From positions 1,488,001 to 1,552,000 of the forward strand of contig CBDAOU010000002.1 of the NCBI GenBank assembly GCA_965198185.1: a stretch of DNA of 64,000 nt, in the 5' to 3' direction. The stretch's first letter is position 1. Every line of letters starts with the position of its first letter. The DNA is from JAJECS01 sp965198185 (GTDB lineage: Bacteria; Chloroflexota; UBA11872). Position numbers and translations under genes: made by a program. Positions 29,141-38,799 of this stretch are shown here, in pieces. Under the pieces are notes generated by a model. It made no database searches, was not told the DNA's origin, and worked only from the letters and a program-made list of their open reading frames with translations.

Positions 29141-30631
29141 ATGAGTAAGGGCTTGAGTCGAATGGATACGCTGAGCCGGCGGCGGTTGTTCCGCTTGGCG
29201 GCGGCAGCCGGCGGAACCGCAACCGTCGCAATGATCCTGGGCGCCTGCGGCGAACCCGAGGTCGTCACCAAAGAAGTCATCAAGGAAGTTCAGGTCGAGA
29301 CGATCGTCACGCAGGAAGTCATCAAGGAAGTTCAGGTCGAGACGATCGTCAAGCAGGAAGTCATCAAGGAGGTTCCGGTCCAGACGATCGTCACCCAGAC
29401 GGTCGTCGAGGAAGTCATGGTCGAGCGAGAGATCCTCGACATCTCGTTCTGGGACTTTGAGACGCGGCCGCTGGGCGTGGCGGCGCAGGACGCGTGGTTC
29501 GCCCGCGCCGGCATTTCGGCTGACGTCCGGATGAACCGCGAAGTGGTGCCGTTCCGCGAGACGGAGCCGAAGATTCTGGCGGCCAAGGCCACCGGGACGC
29601 TGCCGGACATGGTCTGGAGCCAGCCGGACGCGACGTGGAGCTGGTCCGGACAAGAGATCGTGGCGCCGGCGACAGACGCGCTCGACATGATGGGGCGCGA
29701 CATCTTCGGCGAAAACGACCTCAGCGCAACCGCGGTGGACGGGGTGAACTACGGTGTGCCGCAGTTCCTGTGGCCGCACATCCTGTACTACCGCAGCGAT
29801 CTCTACGCGCAGCAGGGGCTGCCGGACCCGACGTCGTGGGACAACATCCTGGCGAACGCGAACGCGCTGAACAACCCGCCGGACATCTACGGCTACTTCA
29901 CCTACTTGCTGGACGCCCATCCCAAGATGGCGTGGAGCTTGATGCCGGCGCATGACGCGTACGTCTTCGACGAGAACGGCAACAACTCCATCAACAGCGA
30001 GGGCACCATCGCGGCGCTCAAGCTGGCGAAAGCCCTGGACGACGTTTCGGCTCCGGGCGCGGCGGCCCGCCACGAAGGCCACGGTCGGACCGAGTTCATT
30101 CGCGGCGCCACGGCCCACATGGTGTCGTCGACCTCGTTCTCCGGCACCTTCCTGGCCGACAAGCCGGAAATGTTGGAGCAGGTTGCCGCCGTTGCGCAGC
30201 CGACTGTGGCCGGGACCGGCGCCGGGTTGGCGGGGATGAACATCCTCAACATCACCACGCAGACGGACTACCCCGACCGCATGGCGGAGTTCTTCGCGGA
30301 GCTATTCGCCCGCGATAACTACCAGGAGTGGTTCCAGAGCACGGTGGTCGGCTGGGCGCCGACGCACGTGGACGTGCAGGGCAGCGACGAGTATTGGGGC
30401 CATCCGCGCATCGCACCGGTGGCGCACATCATCCGCGCGGGCGTGGACGCCTCGCAGATGGCGTGGGTCGGCGGATCGAAGTTCGGATCCAAGGGCTCGG
30501 GGCTTCTCGGGACCGTGACCGCCCGGAACATCGTGAAGGACATGTTCATCATGGTGTTCGACGGCGAAAGCCCCGAGGACGCCGCGGCCTGGGCCGAGCG
30601 CGAAGTCCAAAAAGTGATCGACGAAAACTAG
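29141..30631 (+). CDS. Family-1 extracellular solute-binding lipoprotein (sugar type) with KEV-repeat stalk
   Basis: This 496-residue binding protein belongs to a carbohydrate-uptake (CUT1) ABC importer. ATG 29141 follows GAGGAG. The N-terminus has a twin-arginine motif (SRRRLFRL), a hydrophobic stretch and lipobox LGAC at about residue 36. A Lys/Glu/Val repeat stalk (units such as VIKEVQVETIV) runs to about 95. The binding domain then starts at LDISFWDFETRP and includes LPDMVWSQPDAT and GVPQFLWPHILYYR. Two permease genes follow, completing the membrane part. No ATPase is adjacent, so a shared MsmK-like ATPase encoded elsewhere is likely. Confidence 0.92.
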   Translation: MSKGLSRMDTLSRRRLFRLAAAAGGTATVAMILGACGEPEVVTKEVIKEVQVETIVTQEVIKEVQVETIVKQEVIKEVPVQTIVTQTVVEEVMVEREILDISFWDFETRPLGVAAQDAWFARAGISADVRMNREVVPFRETEPKILAAKATGTLPDMVWSQPDATWSWSGQEIVAPATDALDMMGRDIFGENDLSATAVDGVNYGVPQFLWPHILYYRSDLYAQQGLPDPTSWDNILANANALNNPPDIYGYFTYLLDAHPKMAWSLMPAHDAYVFDENGNNSINSEGTIAALKLAKALDDVSAPGAAARHEGHGRTEFIRGATAHMVSSTSFSGTFLADKPEMLEQVAAVAQPTVAGTGAGLAGMNILNITTQTDYPDRMAEFFAELFARDNYQEWFQSTVVGWAPTHVDVQGSDEYWGHPRIAPVAHIIRAGVDASQMAWVGGSKFGSKGSGLLGTVTARNIVKDMFIMVFDGESPEDAAAWAEREVQKVIDEN

Positions 30632-30649
30632 TCGATCGAGTGCAGTTTC

Positions 30650-30687
30650 GGGGGCGGGCCGTCAGCGCTAGCCGCGGGCCCGCCCCC
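30650..30687 (+). terminator. GC-rich hairpin between binding-protein and permease genes
   Basis: GGGGGCGGGCC (30650-30660) pairs exactly with GGCCCGCCCCC (30677-30687), an 11-bp stem with a 16-base loop. It lies 19 bases after the binding-protein stop. Hairpins here commonly cause partial termination or stabilise the upstream message, giving more binding protein than permease. Confidence 0.55.
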
Positions 30688-30698
30688 TGCATACATCG

Positions 30699-31613
30699 GT
30701 GAGGTGGGGTATTCGAAGCCTCAGCCTGCGCAATTCCGAGCGGCTGTTGGGGATTGGGCTGCTCCTCCCAACCGTCGCGCTCATTGCCGCCGTCGTGCTC
30801 TACCCAATGATCTCGACGATGTGGCTGGCGTTCTTCAAAGAAAGCCTGCTGCGGCCGAACGATCCCGCCGAGTTCATCGGGCTCGACAATTTCCGACGGT
30901 TGGTGACCGATGGCGCCTTCTGGAAGGTCGTCATCAACAGCGTCGTGCTGACGGCCGGCGCCGTGGCCGGCGAGGTGATCATTGGCATGATCATCGCCCT
31001 CGCCGTAAACGCCAGCTATCGCGGCCGCGGGCTCTTCCGCACCCTCAACATCCTGCCGTGGGTCATCCCGTCATTCGTGACGGCCTTCGTGTGGGTCTGG
31101 CTGCTCCATCCACAGTTCGGGCCGATCAACGCGTTCCTGCAGCTGCTGCACATCATCAACGAGCCGATTGCATGGCTCTCCGAAGGCGTCACGGCCATGA
31201 TCTCCCTGATCGCGGTCTACGTCTGGAAGGGCCTGCCCTGGACCTTCCTGGTGCTGCTGGCGGGCTTGCAGACAATTCCCGAGGACTGGTACGAGGCCGC
31301 CAAGGTTGATGGGGCGTCGGCGTGGCAGATGTTCCGGCACATCACGGTTCCGGCGCTGCGCTACGTCCTCGTCATCGTGCTGGTCCTACGCACCATTTGG
31401 ACCTTCAACTCCTTTGACATGGTGTACCTGCTCACCGGCGGGGGTCCGGCGCGAGCGACCCTGACGCTGCCGATGCAGGTATATACGGCGGGCTTTCGCG
31501 AGTACAACGTCGGCATGAGCTCCGCCATCGCCGCGGTGATGGTGGTGCTGGTCGTGCTGCTGTCATTGCTCATGCTCCGCGTCGGCTGGGTCGAGGAAGA
31601 GGCGCAGCGATGA
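30699..31613 (+). CDS. Sugar ABC transporter permease 1 (MalF/UgpA type)
   Basis: This is a 304-residue integral membrane protein with six helices. The coupling EAA motif is YEAAKVDGASAWQMFRHITVPAL, shown here in two parts: EAAKVDGA and FRHITVPAL. The start is GTG 30699, as no ATG fits. GLDNFRRLV before helix 2 and LTGGGPARATLTLP are family features. It forms the transmembrane pore with the next gene, whose ATG overlaps its stop. Confidence 0.92.
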   Translation: MRWGIRSLSLRNSERLLGIGLLLPTVALIAAVVLYPMISTMWLAFFKESLLRPNDPAEFIGLDNFRRLVTDGAFWKVVINSVVLTAGAVAGEVIIGMIIALAVNASYRGRGLFRTLNILPWVIPSFVTAFVWVWLLHPQFGPINAFLQLLHIINEPIAWLSEGVTAMISLIAVYVWKGLPWTFLVLLAGLQTIPEDWYEAAKVDGASAWQMFRHITVPALRYVLVIVLVLRTIWTFNSFDMVYLLTGGGPARATLTLPMQVYTAGFREYNVGMSSAIAAVMVVLVVLLSLLMLRVGWVEEEAQR

Positions 31614-32464
31614 GGCGCGTGGCCAGAGTCCTGGCGGCCAATCATCGACCAAGGTTCTTGCTTGGCCTGGTGCTTTCGTTCCTCGCCGTCTTTCCCATCT
31701 ATTTCATGATCGTGGGATCGATCAGCCCCGTGGAGACGTTTCTTCGGCGAGATCTTGGGGAAATCCTCCTTCCCCGCGCGTTCATCGGCGATCACCTGGC
31801 CGTGGTGGCATTCGACCCGGTCTTCCTGCGCTTTGCGCTCAACAGCCTGATCGTCGCGACGGGAACGACGATTGTGTCCATCACCGTCGCCACGCTTGGC
31901 GCCTATAGCCTCGCCCGGCTGCGATTTCCCGGCAGCGAGTCGATCGGCCGGTTCGTCCTGCTCACCTATACGGTTCCGTCGGTGCTGCTGCTGATTCCGC
32001 TCTTCAAAATCGTGGTGACACTGAATCTCGCCAATAACCTGATCGCGCTTGTGATTACCTATACGACGTTTTCGGTGCCGTTCTGTGTCTGGCTGCTGCG
32101 CAGCTACTTTCAGTCGCTGCCGCGCGACCTGGAAGAAGCGGCCATGGTGGACGGCGCCAGCCGCTTGGGAGCGCTCTTCCGAGTGATTCTGCCGCTCTCG
32201 GTTCCCGGCATCGTGGCGACGGCGCTGTTTGCGTTCATTCTGGCCTGGAATGAGTTCCTGTTCGCCCTGGTGTTCACCACGACATCTGACGTCAAGACGC
32301 TGCCGATTGGCGTGAGCACGACGTTCACGGCGGAGCAAACGGCTACCGATTGGGCGGTGGCGATGTCGGCGTCGACGCTGTCGGCGGTGCCGATATTCAT
32401 CATCGTGTTGATTTTGCAGCGAGGGCTGGTGCGGGGAATCACCGCCGGCGCCGTCAAGGGATGA
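31610..32464 (+). CDS. Sugar ABC transporter permease 2 (MalG/UgpE type)
   Basis: This 284-residue inner-membrane permease overlaps the previous gene by ATGA. The EAA loop reads EEAAMVDGASRLG then FRVILPLSVPGI. NEFLFALVFT and TLPIGVSTTF are typical of MalG-like subunits. It ends 52 bases before the amidohydrolase gene, and the operon appears to continue into AH1 and the dehydratase, suggesting uptake coupled to catabolism of a sugar acid or similar compound. Confidence 0.92.
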   Translation: MRRVARVLAANHRPRFLLGLVLSFLAVFPIYFMIVGSISPVETFLRRDLGEILLPRAFIGDHLAVVAFDPVFLRFALNSLIVATGTTIVSITVATLGAYSLARLRFPGSESIGRFVLLTYTVPSVLLLIPLFKIVVTLNLANNLIALVITYTTFSVPFCVWLLRSYFQSLPRDLEEAAMVDGASRLGALFRVILPLSVPGIVATALFAFILAWNEFLFALVFTTTSDVKTLPIGVSTTFTAEQTATDWAVAMSASTLSAVPIFIIVLILQRGLVRGITAGAVKG

Positions 32465-32516
32465 GACTTCTGACGCAGTCCAAGGATTCGCACGCACACG
32501 CACGGAGGGTTTGCCC

Positions 32517-33353
32517 GTGATCGTCGACATTCACACGCACTGCCTGCAGCCGGATCACGTGAGCGAGGCCTCGCGCCGGGCCGATGAGCGGGCGGGCTAT
32601 CCGCCCATGCAGCCGCTGTTGTTCGAGAGCTACGCCGAGGCCATGCGCGTCGTGGACAAGTCAATCGTCTTTGGGGTGCGCGCCGCGGCCAGCGGCGCCC
32701 TGAGCCCCAACGACTTCACCGCCCAATGGGCGGCGCAGGATCCCGACAAGATCATTGGGTTCATGGGCATCGACCCGACCGAGGACGGCTACCTCGACGA
32801 GATCGAGCGCAGCGTTGACCTCGGCCTGCGCGGGATCAAGATCTATCCGACGCTGTCGCATTTCAACCCGGCCGATCCGGTGTACTTCGCCCTGTACGAG
32901 AAGGCCCAGCGCCTGGGTCTGCCGATCCTGTCGCACATGGGGACGCAGCCGAACCCGCGAGCGATTCTCAAGTACAGCCAACCGCTGCTGTTCGACGAGG
33001 TGGCGCAGGCGTTCCCGGACCTGAGGATCGTGATCGCGCACATGGCGCATCCCTGGCAGCGCGATTGCGCCGTCGTCATCCGCAAGCACGCCAACGTCTA
33101 CGCGGACGTCTCGGGCGCGGGCTGGGTGCGGCCCTACTCGGCCTGGGAGGCCCTGGTGCTGATGATCGAGTGGGGCGTGGCCGACAAGCTGCTCTTCGGC
33201 TCGGACTTCCCATTCTGGACGCCCGAAGAGGGCATGGGGAAGATGCGCCGCCTGAACGAGCAGGTGGAGGGCACCAACCTGCCGCGGATCCCCGACGACG
33301 TGATCGAGGGAATCATCCATCGCAATACCCTGGAGCTGCTGGGGCTCGAATGA
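32517..33353 (+). CDS. Amidohydrolase family protein 1 (AH1)
   Basis: This is a 278-residue TIM-barrel amidohydrolase_2 protein. The metal ligands are D-x-H-x-H in VDIHTHC, histidines in SHMGTQPN and IAHMAHPW, and aspartate in GSDFPFW. GTG 32517 is chosen since GGAGGG is seven bases upstream; TTG 32511 is too close to it, and the paralogue AH2 starts at the matching residue (MIIDVHTHC). Such enzymes include lactone hydrolases and decarboxylases. Placed between a sugar importer and a sugar-acid dehydratase, a lactonase role is plausible but unproven. AH2 (37961) is a close duplicate. Confidence 0.88.
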   Translation: MIVDIHTHCLQPDHVSEASRRADERAGYPPMQPLLFESYAEAMRVVDKSIVFGVRAAASGALSPNDFTAQWAAQDPDKIIGFMGIDPTEDGYLDEIERSVDLGLRGIKIYPTLSHFNPADPVYFALYEKAQRLGLPILSHMGTQPNPRAILKYSQPLLFDEVAQAFPDLRIVIAHMAHPWQRDCAVVIRKHANVYADVSGAGWVRPYSAWEALVLMIEWGVADKLLFGSDFPFWTPEEGMGKMRRLNEQVEGTNLPRIPDDVIEGIIHRNTLELLGLE

Positions 33354-33421
33354 TCGGCGGACACCGCTAGGCCAGGCCCGACATCACTCCGCGAAACCGG
33401 AGACTCTCGCCAAGGAGCTGC

Positions 33422-34621
33422 ATGCCCATGCGACCAAGGAAAATCACGGACATCAAGACCTTTCTCGTCGGCGGGTCGTGGCGCAACTGGTTGATCGTCA
33501 AGATCGAGACTGACGAAGAAGGCCTGCACGGCATCGGGGAGGCCACCCTCGAGGGCCGGTCGGCAACGGCCGAAACCGCGGTGCATGAGGTGAAGCGCTA
33601 CCTCATGGGCAAGGACCCGTTCGAGATCGAGAAGCACTTCCAGGAGCTGTACCGGCGGGCGTTCTACGGGGGCGGCGCGGTGCTGACGAGCGCGATCAGC
33701 GGCGTCGAGACGGCCATGTGGGACATCAAGGGCAAGGCGCTCGGCGTGCCCGTCTACGAGATGCTGGGCGGGCGCGTGCGTGACCGGGTGAAGCTTTACG
33801 CCAACGCCTGGTACCGGCAGGGCATGAGCCCGGAGCAGATGGCCGAGGCCGCCAAGGCCGCGCTGAAGCTGGGCGTCCAGGGGATGAAGTTCAACCCATG
33901 GGGCGGCCGCGAGGGCATCGACTTCTATCGCATGGACAACAATATTCTCAACACCGGGGTCGATGCCGTGGGCGCGGTGCGCGAGGCCGTGGGACCCGAC
34001 ATCGACCTCTACATCGACTGCAACGGCATCTTCAACACCGTGGGCAACGCCGTGCGCGCGGGGAAGGCGGTGGAGGAATACAACATCAGCTTCTTCGAGG
34101 AACCCATACCCCACGAAGACCTGGACGCCATGGCCTACGTCCGCAGCAAGCTCAACATTCCGATCGCCACGGGTGAGCGCCTCTTCACGATATTCAGCTT
34201 TCAACAGCTGCTGGCGCACGGGGGCGCCGATATCGTGCAACCGGACATGGCTCACTGCGGCGGGATGCTGGAGGCGCGCAAGATTGCGGCCATCGCGGAC
34301 TCGCACTACGCCGCGTTCGCGCCGCACAACCCCAACGGCGAGGTGTCCTACGCCTCGGCGGTGCAGATGGCGGCATGCGTCCCGAACTTCCTCACGCTGG
34401 AGCATTTCCCGCCGGAGCCGTGGCGCTTCGAGGTGTGCTCCAACCCGCTGAAGGTCGAAGACGGGTGGCTGGAAATCCCGGACCGGCCGGGGCTGGGCGT
34501 CGAATTCAACGAGGAGGCCGCCAAGGACCATCCCTACCAGCCGATGGACCTCTACGACCTGCACCGACCCACGCTGCGCCTGAACGTGCCGTCGTTCAAA
34601 GGGCTCGACGAGCTGCGGTGA
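33422..34621 (+). CDS. Mandelate racemase/muconate lactonizing enzyme family protein (galactonate dehydratase-like)
   Basis: This 399-residue enolase-superfamily enzyme abstracts an alpha proton from a sugar acid. The N-terminal capping domain includes GIGEATLEGRS and FYGGGAVLTSAISGVE. The barrel has KFNP (general base lysine), metal ligands DCNG, FFEEP and TGER, and catalytic histidine in FAPHNPNG. AAGGAG lies four bases before ATG 33422; a second ATG at 33428 is also possible. I infer acid-sugar dehydration feeding central metabolism, downstream of AH1 and the importer. Confidence 0.9.
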   Translation: MPMRPRKITDIKTFLVGGSWRNWLIVKIETDEEGLHGIGEATLEGRSATAETAVHEVKRYLMGKDPFEIEKHFQELYRRAFYGGGAVLTSAISGVETAMWDIKGKALGVPVYEMLGGRVRDRVKLYANAWYRQGMSPEQMAEAAKAALKLGVQGMKFNPWGGREGIDFYRMDNNILNTGVDAVGAVREAVGPDIDLYIDCNGIFNTVGNAVRAGKAVEEYNISFFEEPIPHEDLDAMAYVRSKLNIPIATGERLFTIFSFQQLLAHGGADIVQPDMAHCGGMLEARKIAAIADSHYAAFAPHNPNGEVSYASAVQMAACVPNFLTLEHFPPEPWRFEVCSNPLKVEDGWLEIPDRPGLGVEFNEEAAKDHPYQPMDLYDLHRPTLRLNVPSFKGLDELR

Positions 34622-34687
34622 CGTGACGGCGTAGTCTCTTACAAGGGAATCCGACGATCATGGGCGGCTCAGATATGCGCGCGACTC

Positions 34688-37600
34688 TTGACTCGTAGAC
34701 GCCGCGTGCCGTGGCTCGTTGCGTCAATCGTCGTTGCAGTTGTGCTAGCCGTTGCCGGCCTGGCCACGCCTGTCCCGCACGAGTCGGCAGCCGCGCTGGA
34801 CTGTGGGGGCGTCGCCCTCGACGACGGGTGCCTTTTCACCATCACCGGCGGCGACACGACAGACCCCGATGACGGATTCGCGGTGACCAACACCGACGAT
34901 GTGCCGCTGTGGGAATTCGTCCATGCGCGCGACCTGCAGGCCATCGGCTATCCCATCAGCCAGCGTTGGATCAACGGCCCCTTCACGCTCCAAGCGTTTC
35001 AGAAGGTCATCCTCCAGTGGGATCCCGGCAAGAGCCGCATGAACTACTACAACACCCTCGACGTGCTGGCGAACCGGTATCCCGAGGTGGAGCTGCCCAA
35101 CGTGCCGCCCCACCAAACCCTCGAGGCCGATCGCGGCGCCGACTTCGCCACCATCACCCGGAACCACCTGGCGCTGCTGGACCAGAACGCGGCGATCAAG
35201 GAGCGGTTCTTGAGCGAACCCGACTGGCTGAATCTCTACGGGCTCCCGATCAGCTACGAGGAGCGCGAGGTCAACGGGAATCCGCAAGGCCTGCAAATGT
35301 TGCGGGCCCAGCGCACGGTGTTCGTGATCTGGAACGTGCCCGCGCCCGGAACGACCGTGGGCCGGGTGAACCTACAGAACGTCCCCGACAAGGTCAAGAA
35401 GCTGAGCAACGTGATCATTCCCGACGGGGCCAAGGCGCCGGTGCTAGCAAGCCAGGTGGCGGCATTGCCGGTGTTCTCGCTCGGGACGCCGCCAGCGCCA
35501 CCAACTCCGCCAACTCCCACATCCGGCGGCTGGATCGCCGTCGACGCCGGCGACCGCCACACCTGCGGCATCCGCACCGACGGCACCGTCGCCTGCTGGG
35601 GCAGCAACACCAACAGCTACGGGACTCATTTCGGCCAGGCCGACCCGCCAGCGGGAATCTTCACCACGATCAGTGTCGGTGCCCTACACACCTGCGGCGT
35701 GCGCACTGACGCCACCATCGCTTGTTGGGGCGCCGACTACCTCGGTCAGCTGCAGGCGCCGACGGGCTTGTTTCGGACCGTAAGCGCCGGCAGCCACCAT
35801 GCGTGCGGCCTGCGCACCGACGGCACCGTCGCCTGCTGGGGATATGACGGTCAAGGCCAGGCGGATCCCCCAGCCGGCGTGTTCGACTCGGTCAGCGCTG
35901 GATACGGCGTTACCTGCGGCGTGCGCGCCGACCGGACTGTGGTCTGCTGGGGATCAAACACGTTCGGCCAAGCCGCGCCGCCAGCCGGCGCGTTCACCGT
36001 CGTCAGCGCCGGGATCTACAGCGCGTGCGGCGTCCGCTCAAATGGAACCGTCGCCTGTTGGGGTGAACTGAATGGGCAAGCGTTGCCGGGCGCGTTTCGG
36101 TCCGTCGGGGTCGGTCGCCAGCGTGTGTGCGGGGTACGCGCTAACGGCACCGTCGCCTGTCGAAAGCCTTACCTGTCCGATCAACCCATACCGCCGCGCG
36201 GCGCCTTCGCCTCCGTCTCACTGGGTTCAAGCCACACCTGCGGTCTCCGGGTCCATGGCGAAATCGCCTGCTGGGGATACGGCAATAGCCGCACGGCACC
36301 ACCTCCAGGCCCGTTTGTCGCCCTGAGTTCCAGCTACACCCATGTGTGCGGGATTCGCGGCGACGGTGCGGTCGACTGCTGGGCGCCGTGGCAGAGTAAC
36401 CAGCCATATTCTCCGCTGGGGGAATTCGCCTCAGTAAGCGCCGGGGACAACCACGCCTGCGGACCTCGCCCCGACGGAATTGTCGAGTGTTGGGGATCGG
36501 ACTACTACGGCCAGTCCAGCCCCCCGCCCGGCATATTTGCCTCGATCAGCGCCGGGGCCGACCACACGTGCGGCGTGCGCCCGGACGGCGCCGTTGCCTG
36601 CTGGGGTGACAACGACCGCGGGCAAGCCAAGCCCCCGTCGGGCGTCTTCACTTCGGTCAGCGCCGGGGGAGTACACACCTGCGGCGTGCGCGCCGAGGGC
36701 GCCGTCGAGTGCTGGGGAGCTGACCCCACCAACTACGGAAGCGACAGGGGCCAAGCCGACCCTCCAGCAGGCACATTCATGTCGGTGAGCGCTGGGGGAA
36801 GGCACATCTGTGGCGTGCGCACCGATGGCGCCGTGGCCTGCTGGGGAGATGAGAGGGACGGCCGTACCGTGCCTCCGGCAGGTTCCTTTACCACCGTAAG
36901 CGCTGGTGGAGCCCACACATGCGGCGTGCGCACCGACGGCACCGTCGCCTGCTGGGGATATGACGGAGACGGCCGGACCTCTCCGCCAGACGGCGTCTTC
37001 AACTCGGTCAGCGCCGGACCCGATCACACATGCGGAGTGCGCGCGGACGGCACTGTCGCCTGCTGGGGATCAAACGATCGAGACCAAGCCTCGCCGCCGG
37101 CAGGAATGTTTGTCGCCGTCGACGCCGGTACGGCCCACACCTGCGGCGTCCGCACTGACGGTGCCATCCTCTGTTGGGGCCAAGGTATGCATGGCGCACC
37201 CTCCCCCTCACCCCCACCCGGTGCCTTTGCCTCGGTCAGCATTCTGGGCAATCACAATTGCGGGGTCCGACCCGGCGGCATCATCGAATGCTGGGGGGAA
37301 AACGACCACGGCGAAGCCACGCCACCGAGCGGCACGTTTACCGCGGTCAGCACCGGTGCCCACTACACCTGCGGCGTCCGCACCAATGGCACGATCGAGT
37401 GCTGGGGATCAGATGAGCATGGCAAGGCCTCGCCTCCAGCCGGTACCTTCTCGTTGGTCAGCACCGGCGTGGTTCACACCTGCGGCGTCCGCACGGGTGG
37501 GGCCTTAACCTGCTGGGGAAACAGCGACAATGGCATGACAAAGGCGCCGCCCGGGAGGTTCACGTCGCTGAGCGTCGGCAGACGGTATGCATGCGCGGTG

Positions 37601-37885
37601 CGGGCCGACAGCGCCGTAGTCTGCTGGGGCAAGAACAACGACGGTCAGGCCACTCCTCCTGCTGGCGAATTTGCCTCGGTTAGCGCCGGCATCTATCACA
37701 CCTGCGGCGTGCAAACCGATCTCACCGTCGCCTGCTGGGGCCTGAACGACCAAGGTGAGGCATCGCCGCCGGCCGGCGCGTTCACCACCGTCAGCATTGG
37801 TTACCGCACGACCTGCGGTGTGCGTACCGACGGCACCGCAGTCTGCTGGGGTTACGACGACGGCCGCGCCACGCCGCCGGAGTAG
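34688..37885 (+). CDS. Secreted RCC1-type repeat protein with 21 two-cysteine repeats
   Basis: This 1065-residue exported protein starts at TTG 34688 (GTG 34709 is possible). It has a basic N-terminus and a hydrophobic signal segment (WLVASIVVAVVLAVAGL). Residues about 45-260 form an N-terminal domain (GYPISQRWINGPFTLQAF, then RMNYYNTLDVLANR) seen in Chloroflexota exported proteins, then a Pro/Thr linker. From about 280 to the end I count 21 repeats of about 37 residues with core HTCGVRTDGTVACWG and PPAGxF. Each has two Cys, likely a disulfide. Repeats of this kind form beta-propellers; 21 equals three seven-bladed rings. The gene lies between two AH copies (see findings). Function unknown; adhesion or glycan binding is possible. 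Confidence 0.85.
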   Translation: MTRRRRVPWLVASIVVAVVLAVAGLATPVPHESAAALDCGGVALDDGCLFTITGGDTTDPDDGFAVTNTDDVPLWEFVHARDLQAIGYPISQRWINGPFTLQAFQKVILQWDPGKSRMNYYNTLDVLANRYPEVELPNVPPHQTLEADRGADFATITRNHLALLDQNAAIKERFLSEPDWLNLYGLPISYEEREVNGNPQGLQMLRAQRTVFVIWNVPAPGTTVGRVNLQNVPDKVKKLSNVIIPDGAKAPVLASQVAALPVFSLGTPPAPPTPPTPTSGGWIAVDAGDRHTCGIRTDGTVACWGSNTNSYGTHFGQADPPAGIFTTISVGALHTCGVRTDATIACWGADYLGQLQAPTGLFRTVSAGSHHACGLRTDGTVACWGYDGQGQADPPAGVFDSVSAGYGVTCGVRADRTVVCWGSNTFGQAAPPAGAFTVVSAGIYSACGVRSNGTVACWGELNGQALPGAFRSVGVGRQRVCGVRANGTVACRKPYLSDQPIPPRGAFASVSLGSSHTCGLRVHGEIACWGYGNSRTAPPPGPFVALSSSYTHVCGIRGDGAVDCWAPWQSNQPYSPLGEFASVSAGDNHACGPRPDGIVECWGSDYYGQSSPPPGIFASISAGADHTCGVRPDGAVACWGDNDRGQAKPPSGVFTSVSAGGVHTCGVRAEGAVECWGADPTNYGSDRGQADPPAGTFMSVSAGGRHICGVRTDGAVACWGDERDGRTVPPAGSFTTVSAGGAHTCGVRTDGTVACWGYDGDGRTSPPDGVFNSVSAGPDHTCGVRADGTVACWGSNDRDQASPPAGMFVAVDAGTAHTCGVRTDGAILCWGQGMHGAPSPSPPPGAFASVSILGNHNCGVRPGGIIECWGENDHGEATPPSGTFTAVSTGAHYTCGVRTNGTIECWGSDEHGKASPPAGTFSLVSTGVVHTCGVRTGGALTCWGNSDNGMTKAPPGRFTSLSVGRRYACAVRADSAVVCWGKNNDGQATPPAGEFASVSAGIYHTCGVQTDLTVACWGLNDQGEASPPAGAFTTVSIGYRTTCGVRTDGTAVCWGYDDGRATPPE

Positions 37886-37960
37886 GCGTTGCCGAAGTCA
37901 CCGAATTATGGTTGTGTCGCTGCCGAACCGTAGGCAGGCACGGACAGCGAAGGAACCCTC

Positions 37961-38797
37961 ATGATCATCGACGTTCACACGCACTGCCTGCAGCCGGAGC
38001 ACGTGAGCGAGGCTTCGCGCCGGGCCGATGAGCGGGCGGGGTATGCGCCCATGCAGCCGCTGCCGTTCGAGACCTATGCCGAGGCCATGCGCGCGGTGGA
38101 CCGGGCCATCGTGTTCGGGGTGCGCGCCCTGGCCTGCGGCATGCTGAGTCCGAACGATTTCACCGCCGACTGGGTGGCCAAGGACCCGGACAAGCTCATC
38201 GGGTTCATGTGCATCGATCCGACCGAGGACGGCTATCTCGACGCGATCGACCGCGGCGTCGACCTTGGCCTGCGCGGGATCAAGATCTATCCCACGCTGG
38301 CGCACTTCAATCCTGCCGATCCGGTGTACTTCGCGCTGTACGAGAAGGCCCAGCGCATGGGGCTGCCAGTCCTGGCGCACATGGGCACGCAGCCGAATCC
38401 GCGGGCGATTCTCAAGTACAGCCATCCGCTGCTGATCGACGAAGTGGCGCAGGCCTTCCCCGACCTGAAGTTCGTGATCGCGCACATGGCGCATCCGTGG
38501 CAACGCGACTGCGCGGTTGTCATCCGCAAGCACGCCAACGTCTATGCCGATGTCTCGGGCGGGGGCTGGGTGCGGCCCTATCAGGCCTGGGAGGCGCTGG
38601 TCCTGATGGTCGAGTGGGGGGTCACCGACAAGCTGCTGTTCGGCTCCGACTTCCCGCTCTGGACGCCGCAGGAGGGCATGGACGATATGCGCGGCCTGAA
38701 CGAGCAGGTCGAGGGCACGAACCTGCCCAAGATCCCAGAGGACGTGATCGACGGAATCATCCATCGCGACTCGCTGGAGCTGCTGGGGCTCGACTGA
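37961..38797 (+). CDS. Amidohydrolase family protein 2 (AH2), close paralogue of AH1
   Basis: This 278-residue protein has the same metal set as AH1: VDxHTHC-type VHTHC, AHMGTQPN, IAHMAHPW and GSDFPLW. ATG 37961 follows AAGGA. The two proteins match over their whole length with mostly conservative changes, so one is a duplicate of the other. It is separated from AH1 by the dehydratase and the RCC1 gene, and is followed by a fragment of an enolase-family gene, so the AH-dehydratase pair appears to have been duplicated together. Confidence 0.88.
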   Translation: MIIDVHTHCLQPEHVSEASRRADERAGYAPMQPLPFETYAEAMRAVDRAIVFGVRALACGMLSPNDFTADWVAKDPDKLIGFMCIDPTEDGYLDAIDRGVDLGLRGIKIYPTLAHFNPADPVYFALYEKAQRMGLPVLAHMGTQPNPRAILKYSHPLLIDEVAQAFPDLKFVIAHMAHPWQRDCAVVIRKHANVYADVSGGGWVRPYQAWEALVLMVEWGVTDKLLFGSDFPLWTPQEGMDDMRGLNEQVEGTNLPKIPEDVIDGIIHRDSLELLGLD

Positions 38798-38799
38798 AG

